Positions 44,800 through 57,469 of a stretch of 64,000 bases of DNA are shown here, in pieces. A model generated the notes under the pieces. It worked only from the letters and a program-made list of their open reading frames with translations. It had not been told where the DNA came from and ran no database searches. Position numbers and translations under genes: made by a program. Positions within the stretch are counted from its first letter, which is position 1; each line of letters starts with the position of its first letter. Origin of the DNA: Dryococelus australis (lineage: Eukaryota > Arthropoda > Insecta > Phasmatodea > Phasmatidae); NCBI GenBank assembly GCA_029891345.1, contig CM056994.1:135662457-135726456 (forward strand). Reading direction: 5' to 3'.

Positions 44800-45930
44800 A
44801 TAGGCGCAGGAATTCGATAGGCCGAGAAGAATATACTTGTAGTTCATCGTAATTATATTGCAAGCAGATCGTGATACTTTTATAAGTTGAGCGGCTTCAG
44901 TAAGGAGTCTGGTGACTCAGGTCGAGACAGCAATTACATCTTGTTATAATACTGATTTGTTATGACGCTAATATTGTATGATAAAGAATGATTAAAAGTC
45001 GTGTCAGTATGAGCTTGTAAATAGCTCTCCTTACTCTTTCCATCGAGCCACGTATCCCGCAAATAACCTTGTCTGGTTAACTTCGTAGACTAACATACCA
45101 GAACAGCATCGTCGTATGCTTTGTTTGTCTAAAACAGAGTATTGTCCCACATCGAGAGAGCGAGAGAGGAAGGGAGAACGAAAGAGTCCTCTTGCTGTGT
45201 CATGCGAAAGACCGCTTTTTCAAGAGCGTTGCTCAGCTTTTCTAAAGGCCAAGCACACAAAACTGCACACGCACAGGTACGGAACATACGTGCAGCGCAA
45301 ACCTACTCCACAATAAAATCAGCACATGCACAAGAAAGACGGAAGTTATGAAATCAAAGGAAGCTATGTTAGGTAAATTTCATTTCATTTATTAACCATT
45401 CCACGAACATTTGCATGATGAATTTGTGCGTTATCTCTAGTATTGTGGGGGGAAAAAATACTGCAATTTTTATTTTATCCTTGTTTCACACCTAAACTAC
45501 ATGTTTTCTGTTTTCTGTAACCATGAACCAAAATGAAGTTTTTATACGCACCTCCATTTCTAAAATTCGCTGGCTTTTGTCATATATACCATAGAAACTA
45601 TACAGATAAGACATTCTAGCAAAGTCATTGTACCCTCGTACATTCACAACACAACCAAAACAAACACTGGCTTGGCGCGAATTTTCTAACGCACGGCGCA
45701 CACGCAGAGAAATGTTCGGATTTTGCTCAACCTTCAGTGCGTGTCGCCAGTGCTATTTTCATATGCGTGCGCTGTGCGTGATTGTAGCGAGTATAATAAC
45801 ACCACTGTATGCTTTTTACTTTCTGTGAGTATGCTGTTTTCTGTGCTAAATCAATTATAGTGTTGCATTAGGTCTATGCAGTAATTATATCGTAAAGAGT
45901 TAACATCAGTTTCATATGCTTTTTTATGAT
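44800..45930. other. intergenic DNA
   Basis: No feature recognised beyond a GAGA-rich stretch at 45,150-45,185. Confidence 0.4.
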
Positions 45931-45934
45931 GGTA

Positions 45935-46065
45935 ACATGTAATGTACATTGATATGCAATTGCAGTTCTATTCTTTATAGTCCATTCATGGTTACTTCCA
46001 ACTTTAAGTACTGATAAAGTTCTACTTCCAGGATATTCTCAGCCTCATTCAAATACAGCTTAACT
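45935..46065. repeat. dispersed repeat, second copy at 59.6 kb
   Basis: AGTTCTACTTCCAGGATATT, then CTC...CTC.T.CAAA, then GCTTAACT match 59,697-59,750 in the same order and spacing; weaker similarity extends about 60 bp upstream. Confidence 0.6.
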
Positions 46066-46139
46066 GAACATAGAAAATTACACTAAAGGGACAGTGCACC
46101 ACATTCCTGTGCACTCAGCGAAATAATATTTTGCATAAG

Positions 46140-46205
46140 AATTATTTCTTACTAGGCATTGCCAATATACCTATTTTCTCCCTGTTTTTATTCGTATTGA
46201 TTACA
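46140..46205. repeat. dispersed repeat fragment (partner of 39.9 kb)
   Basis: See the copy at 39,885. It lies directly after the repeat shared with 59.6 kb. Confidence 0.35.
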
Positions 46206-46689
46206 CAAAGAAATATTATAATTAATAGTTAAAATATAAGTAAAAGTGCAATTTCACCAAAAGTAAGAAGTTTTTATATTAACACAAGCATACAATGCTT
46301 CTGATATGTGGCACACTTAGTAAACACCCAAACACGTCACACGTGGGGTGATTCTTCAAATTTTTTATTCAAAAAACGTGAAGAAACCACGAATAGACTG
46401 TAGTGAGAAATCTTGTAATCCATTGTCAATAACAACCTGCTCTATCACTGATGTCTAGAGGTTCGAAAATATCGCGAATTCATCTATCCGCAGCCTAGAC
46501 TTCTTAGGCTTTTACACACTTACACCTCAATGTCTATTCGTTGGCCGATACCATAGTGCGCGTTTTTTTTATTCAACCTGTTTGCACGTGATATGTATTA
46601 TTCCATTCTATTACTGGCTGAGGTGTTGTCCACGGCGTGTCAAGACCACTGTGGTCCAATCATAAAAGTAACCGACAGTAAGGTATAAG

Positions 46690-47230
46690 AGGGTATTATG
46701 GCCCACTTAAGGTGTGGGAATGTTGACAGCCGCTATTTATTAGATGAAGTAACAAACACCTGGGCAATATTGTAATACAGTTTCTTGACTATCAGAAAAT
46801 AAATATTAATAATGATCTTCTCTGCATTAAGCATTTATAAAAAAGAATTTTCCAAAAATTTACCTCCGGGCCATATTCCCTACACATGTATATAATATAG
46901 CCCATCTATTTGTGATTTCGTAGGAAGTGAAAGTTTTCTCATTGAAAGTAACATGAAGCATAGTGCAGGGAAATTACTCAGGTATTAAAGTAACTAAGTA
47001 TAAAGCACAACTTTGTATTGTGAATGGGAAAAAAATAGTGCACAGTTTCAAACTGGAAAAAAAAAAAAAATTTTAACTAAGTCATAAATTCACCACAAGA
47101 ATTCAAACTGGGCTTCCAATAATTCCTTTTGTAAACGTACAAACTTTTTATACAGTGTAGGTAATATGGCCCATGCTTAAGTAATATGGCCACTGCATAG
47201 GTAATATGGCCCACGTGGGCCATATTAACA
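46690..47230. repeat. region with recurring ATGGCCCA words and a 26-bp palindrome
   Basis: TATTATGGCCCA (46,697) and GGGCCATATT (46,868) are followed at 47,160-47,227 by three direct copies of GTAATATGGCC about 20 bp apart. The last merges into a perfect 26-bp palindrome at 47,202-47,227 centred on CACGTG. Probably the ends or subterminal repeats of an unclassified DNA transposon. Confidence 0.65.
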
Positions 47231-47690
47231 ACACTGGTGAATGCGACAAACATCCTTCGCAGTAATTTACATGTAACATATACACAAATAACTACACATC
47301 CATTCGATTCTGCATTAAATAGTAAACCATTACCGAAAATAATTCAAACTAATATGTTGGTTAGATGCATTATTATAATGTAACTTATAGAGCGAAAAAT
47401 AAGAAATTTTATTTCTGCGAGGGAGAACTGTCGAACAATGGCTGACAGCCGCAACACTGCCTCCAACCAGACTCTTACAGTCTACAGCTGGCATGGCGAA
47501 AGCCGCGCCCGCCAACTGGCATTTCAAAATGCCCCTCAATATGCCTCCTTAGGAAACAGTGTGCAGGGACGAGGGGGCCATTCCCACCGCACTGCATCCT
47601 CTGGAGCCAGGGGCAACAAGTCATCATCTTTTTGTTTTGAACAAGCCATGCGTAGATCATTCTGATAAACCCTCAGATAGTCTTTAACTG
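47231..47690. other. intergenic DNA
   Basis: GC-richer at 47,430-47,630 with overlapping open frames on both strands and no domain recognised. Confidence 0.35.
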
Positions 47691-48240
47691 CTGTTTTCTA
47701 TGTCGTTCTACCAGTGACTCCTTTTACCTTTTCACCCTTTCTTTGAATGGCACTGGAACTATCAATAATACTGCCTATTGTGATCTTGTTAGTCCCTACT
47801 TCAAAACCAATGGATCTGTAAATTCTGTTCTCCATTTGAATGCATCCTCACCTATGGTCCATATTCCTTAGCTATCTAGTAACATCGCTCCTACACATTT
47901 TGCTAAATTTCCTGACCTTTCTCTCAATGATTCTATCCTTAAAGAATTTGATAACCTACTGAATTCACAACCCATGTATCTGACTTCCATGATGTTTTTA
48001 AACTTTTGCATCCTTCTCACCAGCCAGCCACTAATCTAGGAATTATAATACCAACATTTGTTCTACCTTGTCTCGCCTTGTTAGTTTGCTAGTTTTTTGC
48101 TTATGGCTTTGGATCAAGCTACGTCCTACTCCTGTCCCATTCTACTTTACTCCTGCTCCTGTGTCCTCAAGAACTGAAAGGACCATAGTGGTCACTTCAT
48201 CTTCTCATTCTAGTGAATCAGTGGGATAAAGATATAAAAA
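47690..48240 (+). pseudogene. possible retrotransposon 3' gene (env-like), very weak
   Basis: A plus-strand stretch (about 47,725-47,990) is broken by several stops and rich in potential N-glycosylation sites (NGT, NGS, NAS, NDS). It lies upstream of a purine tract (GTGTGGGGGAGGATG, 48,381-48,395) and a TGTTACG start, the position where an envelope-like gene sits in some gypsy elements. No fusion or transmembrane motif is seen. It may be another gene fragment altogether. Confidence 0.22.
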
Positions 48241-48402
48241 TGTGTATTTTGAAGGTGTTATAATAGTTGTAATGTTTTTGGTGTTTTTGTGTGTGGGAAA
48301 TTTTGTGGTTTTTATATTGCTACTAAATGTTAATGATATTTTGAGGTTATGAGTCACCATCCCACCCCATGTTCTGGTTTGTGTGGGGGAGGATGTGCCG
48401 TT

Positions 48403-49504
48403 TGTTACGCACGTCTCTATTAATGAGTTTTGTACTTTACCTTGAAGTTTTGTGTAAGGTACTTTTGTGGTAGAGTGCCGCTTATTAGTTCGCCCTCCTC
48501 AATCTAGTATTATTATTATTATCCAACTGTTGTTATTAATTAACTATTGTCTTTATGTATTGAAAACAAAAAATAAGAAATTTATATTTTACAGTGTTTA
48601 CCTTTTTTTGACGTCTATGTCATCATATTACGATTAATGAGTGTTACTAACCTTTTCAGTGACTCTTTATGAAATTCTTCATATCATGGTTACAATGTTT
48701 GCCACTAGAGTTCTCTGTAATTATTTGAATTTCAGACATAAATATTGCCAAAGAAATATCGGTATTATATATAACATAATAACTGCCTAAAATTCTAAAA
48801 TATTATGGTAAAATTGTGTAATGAGAAAGATAAATTGTAAAGAGAGAGATACTATTATAGCTTTATAAAATAACAGAAGAGATCGTAGTGTGTACAATTT
48901 AATTTAAAGTTTGTTACTTCTTTCTAGTGCTCTATGAAGAGTCTTTCACTCCATTTCTCTGGTGCTGAGCCCATCTTTTCCCTTCTCCATCTCGACATGT
49001 AGACAACTTCTCCACTTTATAATTACTCTCAAGTAATCAAGCTGTTATTTTTAAAATATAATTAATCATACTGCCTGCTGAAAGGGGCGGTTGCCACGTG
49101 CCTGCAGGAAACATGGCCATTGATTTCAAGCGATGTTAGCTGCTTGAGCGGTGCTCGCCAGGCGTTTCCAGCTCGCCAACCAGGAATGATGCTGTATTTT
49201 TTTTCGCATTAAAGTTCCGGCCAGCTCACAAGAAATTTTAATTACTGGAAAGACTTTCTAAAAATCGGAAACATTCATTTTTACATTTTAATCGACGATG
49301 TTGTCTCAGAGTATAATGTACCTACTGTTTACCTCATAAATTAGCATTTTGAGGTGGCAAAATTTGTGAACTGTTCAAATTTGTGCTTAAGGACTTCTAA
49401 ATTAACACTTAATTGATATATGGTTTATAGGGGGGCCCTGTTCTAGTTAACATAGTAAAGAGATTAAATAAAAGAGATAAATATATATAAACAAGAATGT
49501 AACA
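48403..49504 (+). repeat. possible LTR, about 1.1 kb
   Basis: It begins TGTTACGC just after a polypurine-like tract and may end at ATGTAACA (49,497-49,504), with AATAAA shortly before the end. The short paired ends resemble those of the 33.1-kb solo LTR. There is no second copy in the window to confirm the limits. Confidence 0.35.
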
Positions 49505-50065
49505 ATTTCCTAAATATTTATTATTATTTATTATAAAGTTATCATATCTGATGTGGACAAATTATATTAGTTTCTTGTTAAAGTGCGTTGTTGATTTGTT
49601 GCTGTGTGGATTTTTTTGTTGCAAGTAAACTGGTTGTCAACCCCGAATCGCTATGTTTTTTTATTTATTTTCTCCTTGTTTTTTATCTACCTTGTTCTTG
49701 GCTAAATTAAAAATTGATGCAGCTTATGTTACAAGTAGTAATGGAAACAAAAAAGTCATCAATCAACAATAATTTTTGAGGTTAACAAAATATATATTTT
49801 GTGCGCATACATTGTGCCCCACTGTTATACATTTGTGATGAGGTAGACGACCTAAATCTTGCAGTGCTCAGCCTTTTGTTGTTTTATTATTTTAGTGAGG
49901 GCCCTCCGCATGACAAATCTCAACACTTGATTCATCTTCTGGGACCTTTTTAGGATCAGAGATTGGGTCTGTTGAGACGTTAACCTTATGTAGGTGAGCA
50001 GTTTTCCGGACATAATTTCCCGATCCTAAATGGGGAACTTATTCAAATTTACCCTGAGAGCCTTT
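49505..50065. other. AT-rich sequence before the pol remnant
   Basis: No gag or primer-binding site recognised; a mutated start of reverse transcriptase may lie in the last 100 bp. Confidence 0.35.
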
Positions 50066-51478
50066 TGGCCTGGCAACGGGAGCATAGGTTCTGACCAGAC
50101 TCCTCAACAACATTTTCCATGATGTTAACTTCAAGTTTGTGTAGAATTATTTAGATTACTAAGTCAGATAATTTTGAGGAACATATAGAACATTTGAAGG
50201 AAGTTTTAGGGCATTTGGAAAAAGCCAGTTTAACTGTCAACCCCTCCAAAGTAAACTTTGCAGTTAAGGAAATATCTCCTCTTGGCCACATCATATTTTC
50301 AAAAGGAATAGCTATTGATACTGAAAGACTAAATATGTAAAAAAATGTTCAACAGCCACATGATGCAAAATGTATAGCCAGATTCTTAGGAATGATATAA
50401 TTTTTTTGAAAATTTATTCCTAATCTTGCAGAAAAAACTGCTTGTCTGAATAGACTTCTAAAGAAAAATGAAAAATGCAAAATTTTAGTGGGATCCTGAA
50501 CAACAACACACATTTAAGATACTCAAACAAGACGTCATAAACCCACCAGTCTTGAGAATGCCGGATTTTGCTAACCAGTTTATTTTTCAGACAGATGCAT
50601 CAGGAATTGCGATAGGTGGCATACTTTTACAAGAATTAGATGGTGTTTGGTTGCCTATAGCATTTGCATCCCATGTCCTCACACAATAAGAAAAAAAGCC
50701 TCAATTATTTATGAGAGAATGTCAAGCCATTGTGTTTGGTACTAAGAAATTTAGACAGAATTTTAACATGCTGAATTTTTGCTAGAAACCGACAACCAAG
50801 CATTGTCTTGGCTTTTGTCCCATCCCCGACAGTTAAGGAAAACTGGTCGTTGGGTGATGATGATCTCTTCACTGAAATTTAAAGTTCAACACATCGGAAG
50901 CACACAAAATGTTATAGATGAATTGTCAAGCATGTTCGACAATTTGGATTGTTGTGAGCCTAAAGATAACAGCTTAAGTTGCAATATATTGGTTGAATTT
51001 CCACTAGCTTTCGCAAGGACAATCTCATCAGGAATAGGATCAGGAATTAAAAGTCATTATCGAAAACCTTACATCTGGAATAGAGCAAAAACCCTACTTA
51101 TTGTCAAAAGGCGTGCTCTACTGTATCACGAAGGGAAATCGGAGATGCATTTTCTGCCTCTGGTGTTAAGACCTATGGTTTATTGACATTTTGCTCCAGT
51201 AGGTGCACATCTTGGAACATATAAGACCATAAAAGCAATCACGAAGCATTTTATTTCGAAAAGGATGAACTCAGAAACTGCAGACAGGTTTAAGGCATGT
51301 CAGCTATGCTCCCTGAGAAAGCCTGCTCAGAATACACATTTATGCCTAATAGCATCATATGTTTTAGAAATACCAATGCAAAAGCTTTTTATTGACCTTG
51401 TGGGTCCCTTCCCTAGAAGTGTTGCTGACCACAATGTGTTATTGGTTTGTGTGGATGCTTTTTCAAAATTTGTTGGTT
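50066..51478 (+). pseudogene. Ty3/gypsy pol remnant (RT, RNase H, integrase)
   Basis: Landmarks in order: PFGLATGA (50,075-50,098), a reverse-transcriptase motif. YLD followed by a stop at the active-site turn (50,147-50,160), so the catalytic pair is lost. LTVNPSKVNF and LGHIIFSKGI (50,230-50,310), the thumb entry. RFLGMI and KFIPNL (50,380-50,425). FIFQTDASG (50,582-50,606), the RNase H start. ETDNQALSWLL and FKVQHIGSTQN (50,790-50,910), the RNase H end. GAHLGTYKTI followed by CQLC (51,205-51,312), the integrase zinc-binding module. KLFIDLVGPFPRS and VCVDAFSKF (51,382-51,476), the integrase core with its first catalytic Asp. Sequence then switches abruptly to unrelated DNA. Many stops and frameshifts. 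It may be the pol missing from the 22-27 kb element's family. Confidence 0.85.
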
Positions 51479-51830
51479 AGTACCTCTCACAAAGGTAGGC
51501 AGGACCTTCGCAGCTCCCGACGCCCTCCTGCTCTTCTCTCCCACTTTCACAACTCAGCATCTGCCAGACACCGAACAAGCAGCAGCTATGCAACTCCCGA
51601 CATCCTCTCCCCCTCCCCATCTCACCCATCAGAACTTAGTCTTCCTCCAGTCTCCAAACAGTCAACGCATAAAATGTCCCTTGTGCCTTTCTTGCTCCAA
51701 GAACCAAAGGACCAATCACAACAGACCTAGTAGGGGAAATGAGGGGTAAGCCCATATATGCTGCCGCTCCCACTCCTCAGAGCTCAGTTGTTTTCTAGAC
51801 ACCGAAGAAGTAACAGCTAACCTTTCAACA
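51479..51830. other. pyrimidine-rich unrelated sequence after the pol break
   Basis: CT-rich. An open frame (51,447-51,749) contains CPLCLSC but no recognised family. It marks either an insertion or the edge of a deletion in the integrase. Confidence 0.35.
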
Positions 51831-52030
51831 CTTGACCCTTTCCCCACTTAACTCTTTGGACATCGAACATAACCTCACTTTTACTTAACCCTTTCAATAA
51901 ATTTAACTCTTTTCAATAAATTCAACCCTCTTTTAACACTTGTAACCCTTTTCAGGCCTTTTTAACAATTTGTAACACATTTCTAACCCTTTTGAACAAT
52001 TTCATCGGATGTGATTAACCCTTTGGGCAC
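51830..52030. repeat. irregular minisatellite of AACCCTTT words
   Basis: TAACCCTTT/TAACTCTTT/CAACCCTC words alternate with CAATAAATT and AACAATTT spacers at intervals of about 20-25 bp. Seven or more word copies; spacing is not constant. Confidence 0.6.
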
Positions 52031-54230
52031 AAAATGGCACTTACGCCATTCTTGCTCGTTGATAGTAGAACTGGTACGCTCCCACTGCTGTCATCGGCAT
52101 GGTAGATATTTTTAATTTTCTTATTAATTTGGCCGAGTACGTGCCGTTTTTTTCAGACTGCCCGACGGGGTAAAGACGCGCTTCATAGAACTGCAAGAAG
52201 ATAAATCTGCAATCGCTACCTATGCGATTTAGTAATTAAATTCAAGTTAGAGCTACCGCGATGTTGCGAATGGTACGATAGACTAATAGCGTTCCCCAGC
52301 CCCGAGAGCCTTGTGAGGAAAGAGAACAAGATGAATGATTATCGGGACCAGCTGACGAAGTTTCTACAAGATGTTGTTGCGATTATGCATTTCCAGTTAA
52401 GAATTTTTAGAATTTCAACGCAAAGACGTCACCAGAATTCTAACAAATAATTGTTTAATATTTAAGTTGCTCTGCCTAATTTTCCTACGGGGCCCTCCAA
52501 AGATCCTATTAGTTGTCCCGACTGAGTTGGTTTGAGAAAGACAGTTAATTAAATCTACAGTTTGTAAGAGATTAAGGAATCTTTCAAAGGATATAAATTA
52601 TTTTTGAATTTTATCATAGTTACGGCCACACTAAGCCAAACTTTATTTGAAAATTGTAATAAATTTATACGTAGTATTTGCACACATCATATTTCATGTA
52701 CACGATTTCAGGATCAAAATTCTTTCTTTCAAATTAAATGTTCCGTAATTTTCACAACTCTCTGTGTGTACTTAATTTTCAGTAGCTAGTGGCGTTTTTC
52801 GATTCTGTTTTTTTCCACTGTTTCATTTATGTTGTAGCCTATTTTTAGACTGGCTGCTACATGTGATCCTGAGTGTTCCGTACTTGGTAAGACATTGTAA
52901 ACTGTGTAATGTTGCTCAGAAATCATTGTTCTCCTGTGTTGCCGGGCAAGTTCAAACCCCAGGTCAGAATTTACTGTTAGTGGTGACAGTTAATTTGATC
53001 CAAGATATTATAATATCCTCTTCGTCAGTGGGTACATACTACACCCCATATATTACACTTTGCAGTAAAAATAAATAAATTTAAATTTTGATAAACTTTT
53101 CATCAAATTAAGCTTCCTCAAATCCAATTTGGTCTTTTTAACCCTCAAACTCAAAAGTTAGAATGCGGAAATTATTATTTTCCGTCTTTTACTTTACTTA
53201 AATGCTAATTTTTTGTATATTTTATTTATTTTTAATACTTAATACTTTAGTACTTAATCCCTACATAAGTGTTAAAAGAAATGGCCAAATGTTACATCTT
53301 AAATTAAATTTGTGTGTCGATTCAATTTCAAAATCGGCGGGTTGGAAGCCCGGAAGGGGACTGTCGTGGTGGTAACAAGGCTCAAACGTACCGTAGGGTT
53401 GGGGAAGGGAGGATCTCTAGGCATACTTTTATTTCTCATGTCACCATTTCGTCGCTGCTACGCCTCACCCTTCTCAGTGTCATTTCACATTATTCAGGCT
53501 GTACGACAGATCTATTTACTGCTACAGGTTGCATTTTGTAAGACCTCAGTCATTCCATTCTGACACTGTTTTCGTTTCAGTATCACAAAAATAGTTGCGA
53601 TTTCATGGCATACGAATGCGAGTTTTTACGCAGTTCACACACACTTTGGCATTTTTTCTTTTTACTCAACAGAAACATTCAATTTTTTAATTTTGTTATT
53701 TATAATAAAAACGCCATAGCATACATACTTCAGCCGAAAAGGAACTTACAAATGAACTGAATGGGCAGAAGAAGTTGAGGCTGCGTTAATGAGACCGAAT
53801 TAGCTTCGAACTGATTCTTCGCAAATTCCTGTCACCGATAAGTGCTTTCTGTCGAAAACAAACCACAAGATAATGTGGTACCAGTAAAAAATCAATACGT
53901 ACACGCATAAGTATAAATTTATTTAGTGTTGGTGAAGAAATTCTGGAGAAAACAAATTGTTCTTGCTGAAAGCTCTTATCGAGATCAGTAAGCAACATTG
54001 AGCTAAACATCAAGCCTGGAGATGTTTTCAAGCTGTAAAAATAACAAGCACGTAAAAGTTGCAATAATTTTTCCAAATATGGTGAGGAAAGAAACAGAGC
54101 GGACGCTGTCTACGAAAGCCAAACACAATGTAACTGAGACAACCCATATTTGTGACTACAAGTCGGCAGACAAAAAACACGTTAACGTTCGTACGTAATT
54201 AACAATTTTGTAAGATTTTTTATTTATTAT
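52031..54230. other. intergenic DNA
   Basis: A GC-richer patch at 53,325-53,420 and a minus-strand frame of 96 codons at 53,786-54,076 were examined; neither shows a recognisable domain. Confidence 0.4.
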
Positions 54231-54236
54231 TAGTCA

Positions 54237-54646
54237 TTAAGGTGTCGTAAAATCATACATGGCAGGTTCTAGGGGTGACGTACGTGCTAGATACGGATTT
54301 ACACGACGAAAGTTGAGTAACGACAGTTGCAATCGCCGATGACGATGACATTCAACTGTCATGACACAGCACAATAGTTGCGCTACAGCTCGTGGTTGTA
54401 CAGGTGTCAAAAAATGTGACTGCTCGAACTTTGCTCGTGAAGCAAATTTGTTTGACATCTTTTCTGTCTTTTTTTGTAACGCAATTCTGTATCTGCGGGA
54501 GTTCTGGAAAGTGTAGATAAAAGCCACAGCTCAAAATTCTCTTCTTTTAGTTTACGAATTTCCCTACGCCTTGGAATTTCGTATCCCCCCCCCCCCCCCT
54601 TTTTTCCATCTGACAGGATAGTCACCCCTAACATCCATTGCCTTAA
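54237..54646. mobile_element. possible small TTAA-flanked DNA element
   Basis: TTAA at 54,237-54,240 and 54,643-54,646 bracket about 400 bp. GGTTCTAGGGGTGACG near the left end and the reverse complement of GATAGTCACCCCTAACATCC near the right end form an imperfect inverted repeat. TTAA flanks suggest a piggyBac-type MITE, but the ends match poorly. A 13-14 bp C run lies at 54,586-54,599. Confidence 0.35.
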
Positions 54647-54649
54647 GTG

Positions 54650-57430
54650 TAAATAAAGAAATGCTTACCTGGAGAACACAATAACATATTTTTATTGATT
54701 TTTATCAAATGTTATTTGATAATACCTTTCGTGGTGCATTCTTTAGTGCATGGCCACTAAAATAATAATATTAAAATGAGATTAATTAATTCCCTCTTTT
54801 GTTTACATATTTTTCTATAAAGCACAAACAAAACACACGCATGTATACATAAAAATATGCATAGGCCTACATTATACGAAATAAGTGAAATACAATAATA
54901 CACTCCAAAAAAAATATATTTAGAAGGCATAATTCCACCTCTAACCGTTAATTTTAAACAGAGAGACAAAAAGGCACGTAACTAAGTGTTCCATGCCTGT
55001 CGTCTCCACATGAACTTGTTCAAGCTTGTGGCAAAATCTGGTGACAGCACATCAACATTGACTTCACAGGGTCACAGTTCAGTTGGTGCACGATGATAAG
55101 GACTCGGGGAAGGAGCTGAAGGCTTGAATTCAGCCGCACAGTCCACGGTCGTTTGTTTGGGTTACTCGTTGCAAGCCACCGAGGCCATCGTCACTGCGCA
55201 TATGTGAGCGGCCATCATTACTGCGCATGCAAGTTCTGAACCGTATTTTTCAATATAGCATCCCAATCTAACAGGATTGTCTAAACTAACCTATAACAAT
55301 AGACGAATACATGTTTTTACATATTAAGCTCGGCGATTAGTGTCTCTGAGGACCTACCAGCTGGTTTGTTATAGGTCTAATTTACCCTCGGCAGGTTTAC
55401 CTAATTTCGTAAATTTATAATATACAAAAAAAAATACATATGCACGCTATGAAAAACTATCTAACGAGGACAAAACAAGAGTGGAGTAACGGATATTTTT
55501 GGTGTGTCAGCTGTCTGATGCAAAAAAAAAACGCCTAAGTAGTATAAACACAAAAAATAATAATTACGTGCTACGTATTTCTAACTAAATGGTGGAAATT
55601 AACAACGGAAAAAATATTTAATCCATATAATTATAAAGTAAGTTAATACAACATGTCTTAACATCTCATACTTGATAACCTAAATACGTTCAGTCTTCTG
55701 CTTCGAAATGTTTTTTTTTTTTTATTCCACATCCATTTACGATTGTTAACCTTTAAACTGCTCGCAAACATGATTACTACAACAGAGACGACATTTTAAT
55801 ACTAAAATAATTTTAAGCGTTTATCTCCCCTCCCCTTAAAAGAAATAGCAGCCACGAACGGCAATGGGTTAAGCATATGTCACACTTTCAAATTATCTCT
55901 TTAAATAAATTCGACAGTAAAATTTACAGACGAAATAAGACCATCAATACTTTTACACCCCAAAATTTTGATTAAGTAGTCTTGGATGTGTTAAAAAATG
56001 TAAAATATGTCACGTTTTCTTTATGAGAAAATTTAGTCGAAATTTTTATTCAAAATTTATTTGCAAAGTGAGGTACTGCTGTTGTGTTTCCTTAAATATG
56101 TAACATCTAGTTATGTGGCGCATACAATTTACATACATTAAACCTTGAAGTTGTATGCAAATTTGGGTACACGCATGTTTATGTTATCAAAAGTGCCTTT
56201 GTTGTTACGTGTCCCACATGTAAGATTATTATTCAGTAATTCTATTATATTCTACACGTTTATTAAGGCACACGCAACAGCTTGGATGTATTAACCATAT
56301 GTTTAATGTTACGTACTTATTTTATATTGTTAAGTTTTGATAATGTACTAATTGGTTTCAGTTGACAACGTCTGGTAACATCACTTTAATTATAATCATA
56401 AGGAATACGCCCTGAGATAAGCTAATGCTAATTTGAATATTGTAACCGACGCCGATAATGGGTGGCGAGCGAATGTTCTAGTCTGCATGTTGTTTTTAAG
56501 TGTGTCTTAAAGGTAACCGGCCAAGTAGGCCTGAGCTCCACCTAAAAAGGCATCATTATTACACTCAATGTGAAGTTGACTCCAGGGAGCATGCTCAGTT
56601 TAATGTTATTAGCCAATGGCGTAATGGTAAACCGTCAGAAGAGGACTAGAGAGCATGTCAACATAGATAATTCGTCATATGTGTAAGGTATTTTTCCACC
56701 GCCATTCCCAGTGACCGTTGGTCCAGCGGTGAAGTGATAAAAGACTTTGTAAGTAGCTGCATTTGTTTTTCAACACGTTCTGTAGCGTCAAAAATGCCTG
56801 AGAACATTAACTTTTTACTTTTACTCTACCTGATTTAATATATTTTTCCAGCCAGGGAAATATATATATATATATAAAGAGTGCAAGCTTACAAGCAGAT
56901 ATTTTCAACTATTGAATAAGAGACTAATTGCTATCCGATTTGAACTGATAATTCTATTCTGCAAAAACAGTTACCAGACACTACATACATAGTTGTTATT
57001 TTAACAGGCATAAAGAGGCGAATACGTGTTTTTTTTCTGTCCAGCTGCTGCGTGCTGATTTCCATTTGTTTTGTACCAAAATATTAGGGTGAAGGTCTCG
57101 TCTACGTTGAGTAAAATCATTTTCTACATTAAAATTTCCATTTCACAACAGGGCGTTTTTGATTTTTTGAGTTGAATAAAGTAACATATGTATAGCTGTG
57201 CTGGAGCTGTAGTGAACTCGGAATGGACTTCTTGGTAAGAAACGCCAGCAAAGTCTCCTGGGTTACGTATGAACCTGGTAAGTGAGGTGACATACAAGTT
57301 ATCTGCTGATCTGATTGTGTGTGGTTCTTGCTTTAATCATATTGCAGTGTGGGTTTTGTGTGTTATTCAGCGTTATCGCAGAGCAAATGAGATGTTTGAG
57401 ACCTATATCACCCAGCCTTTCAGTATGACA
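54650..57430. other. AT-rich intergenic DNA
   Basis: GC-richer at 55,020-55,240, with two GCGCAT words (ACTGCGCATATG and ACTGCGCATGC, NRF-1-like) 31 bp apart. An (AT)n run lies near 56,862. No gene recognised. Confidence 0.4.
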
Positions 57431-57469
57431 CCTATATCACCCACACTGTAAAAAAACAATGGGAAAATT

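Noticed and set aside
53786-54076. 96-codon minus-strand frame
   Set aside because: No recognisable domain and no supporting signals; an internal acceptor-like TTTTTACAG does not lead to a better frame.
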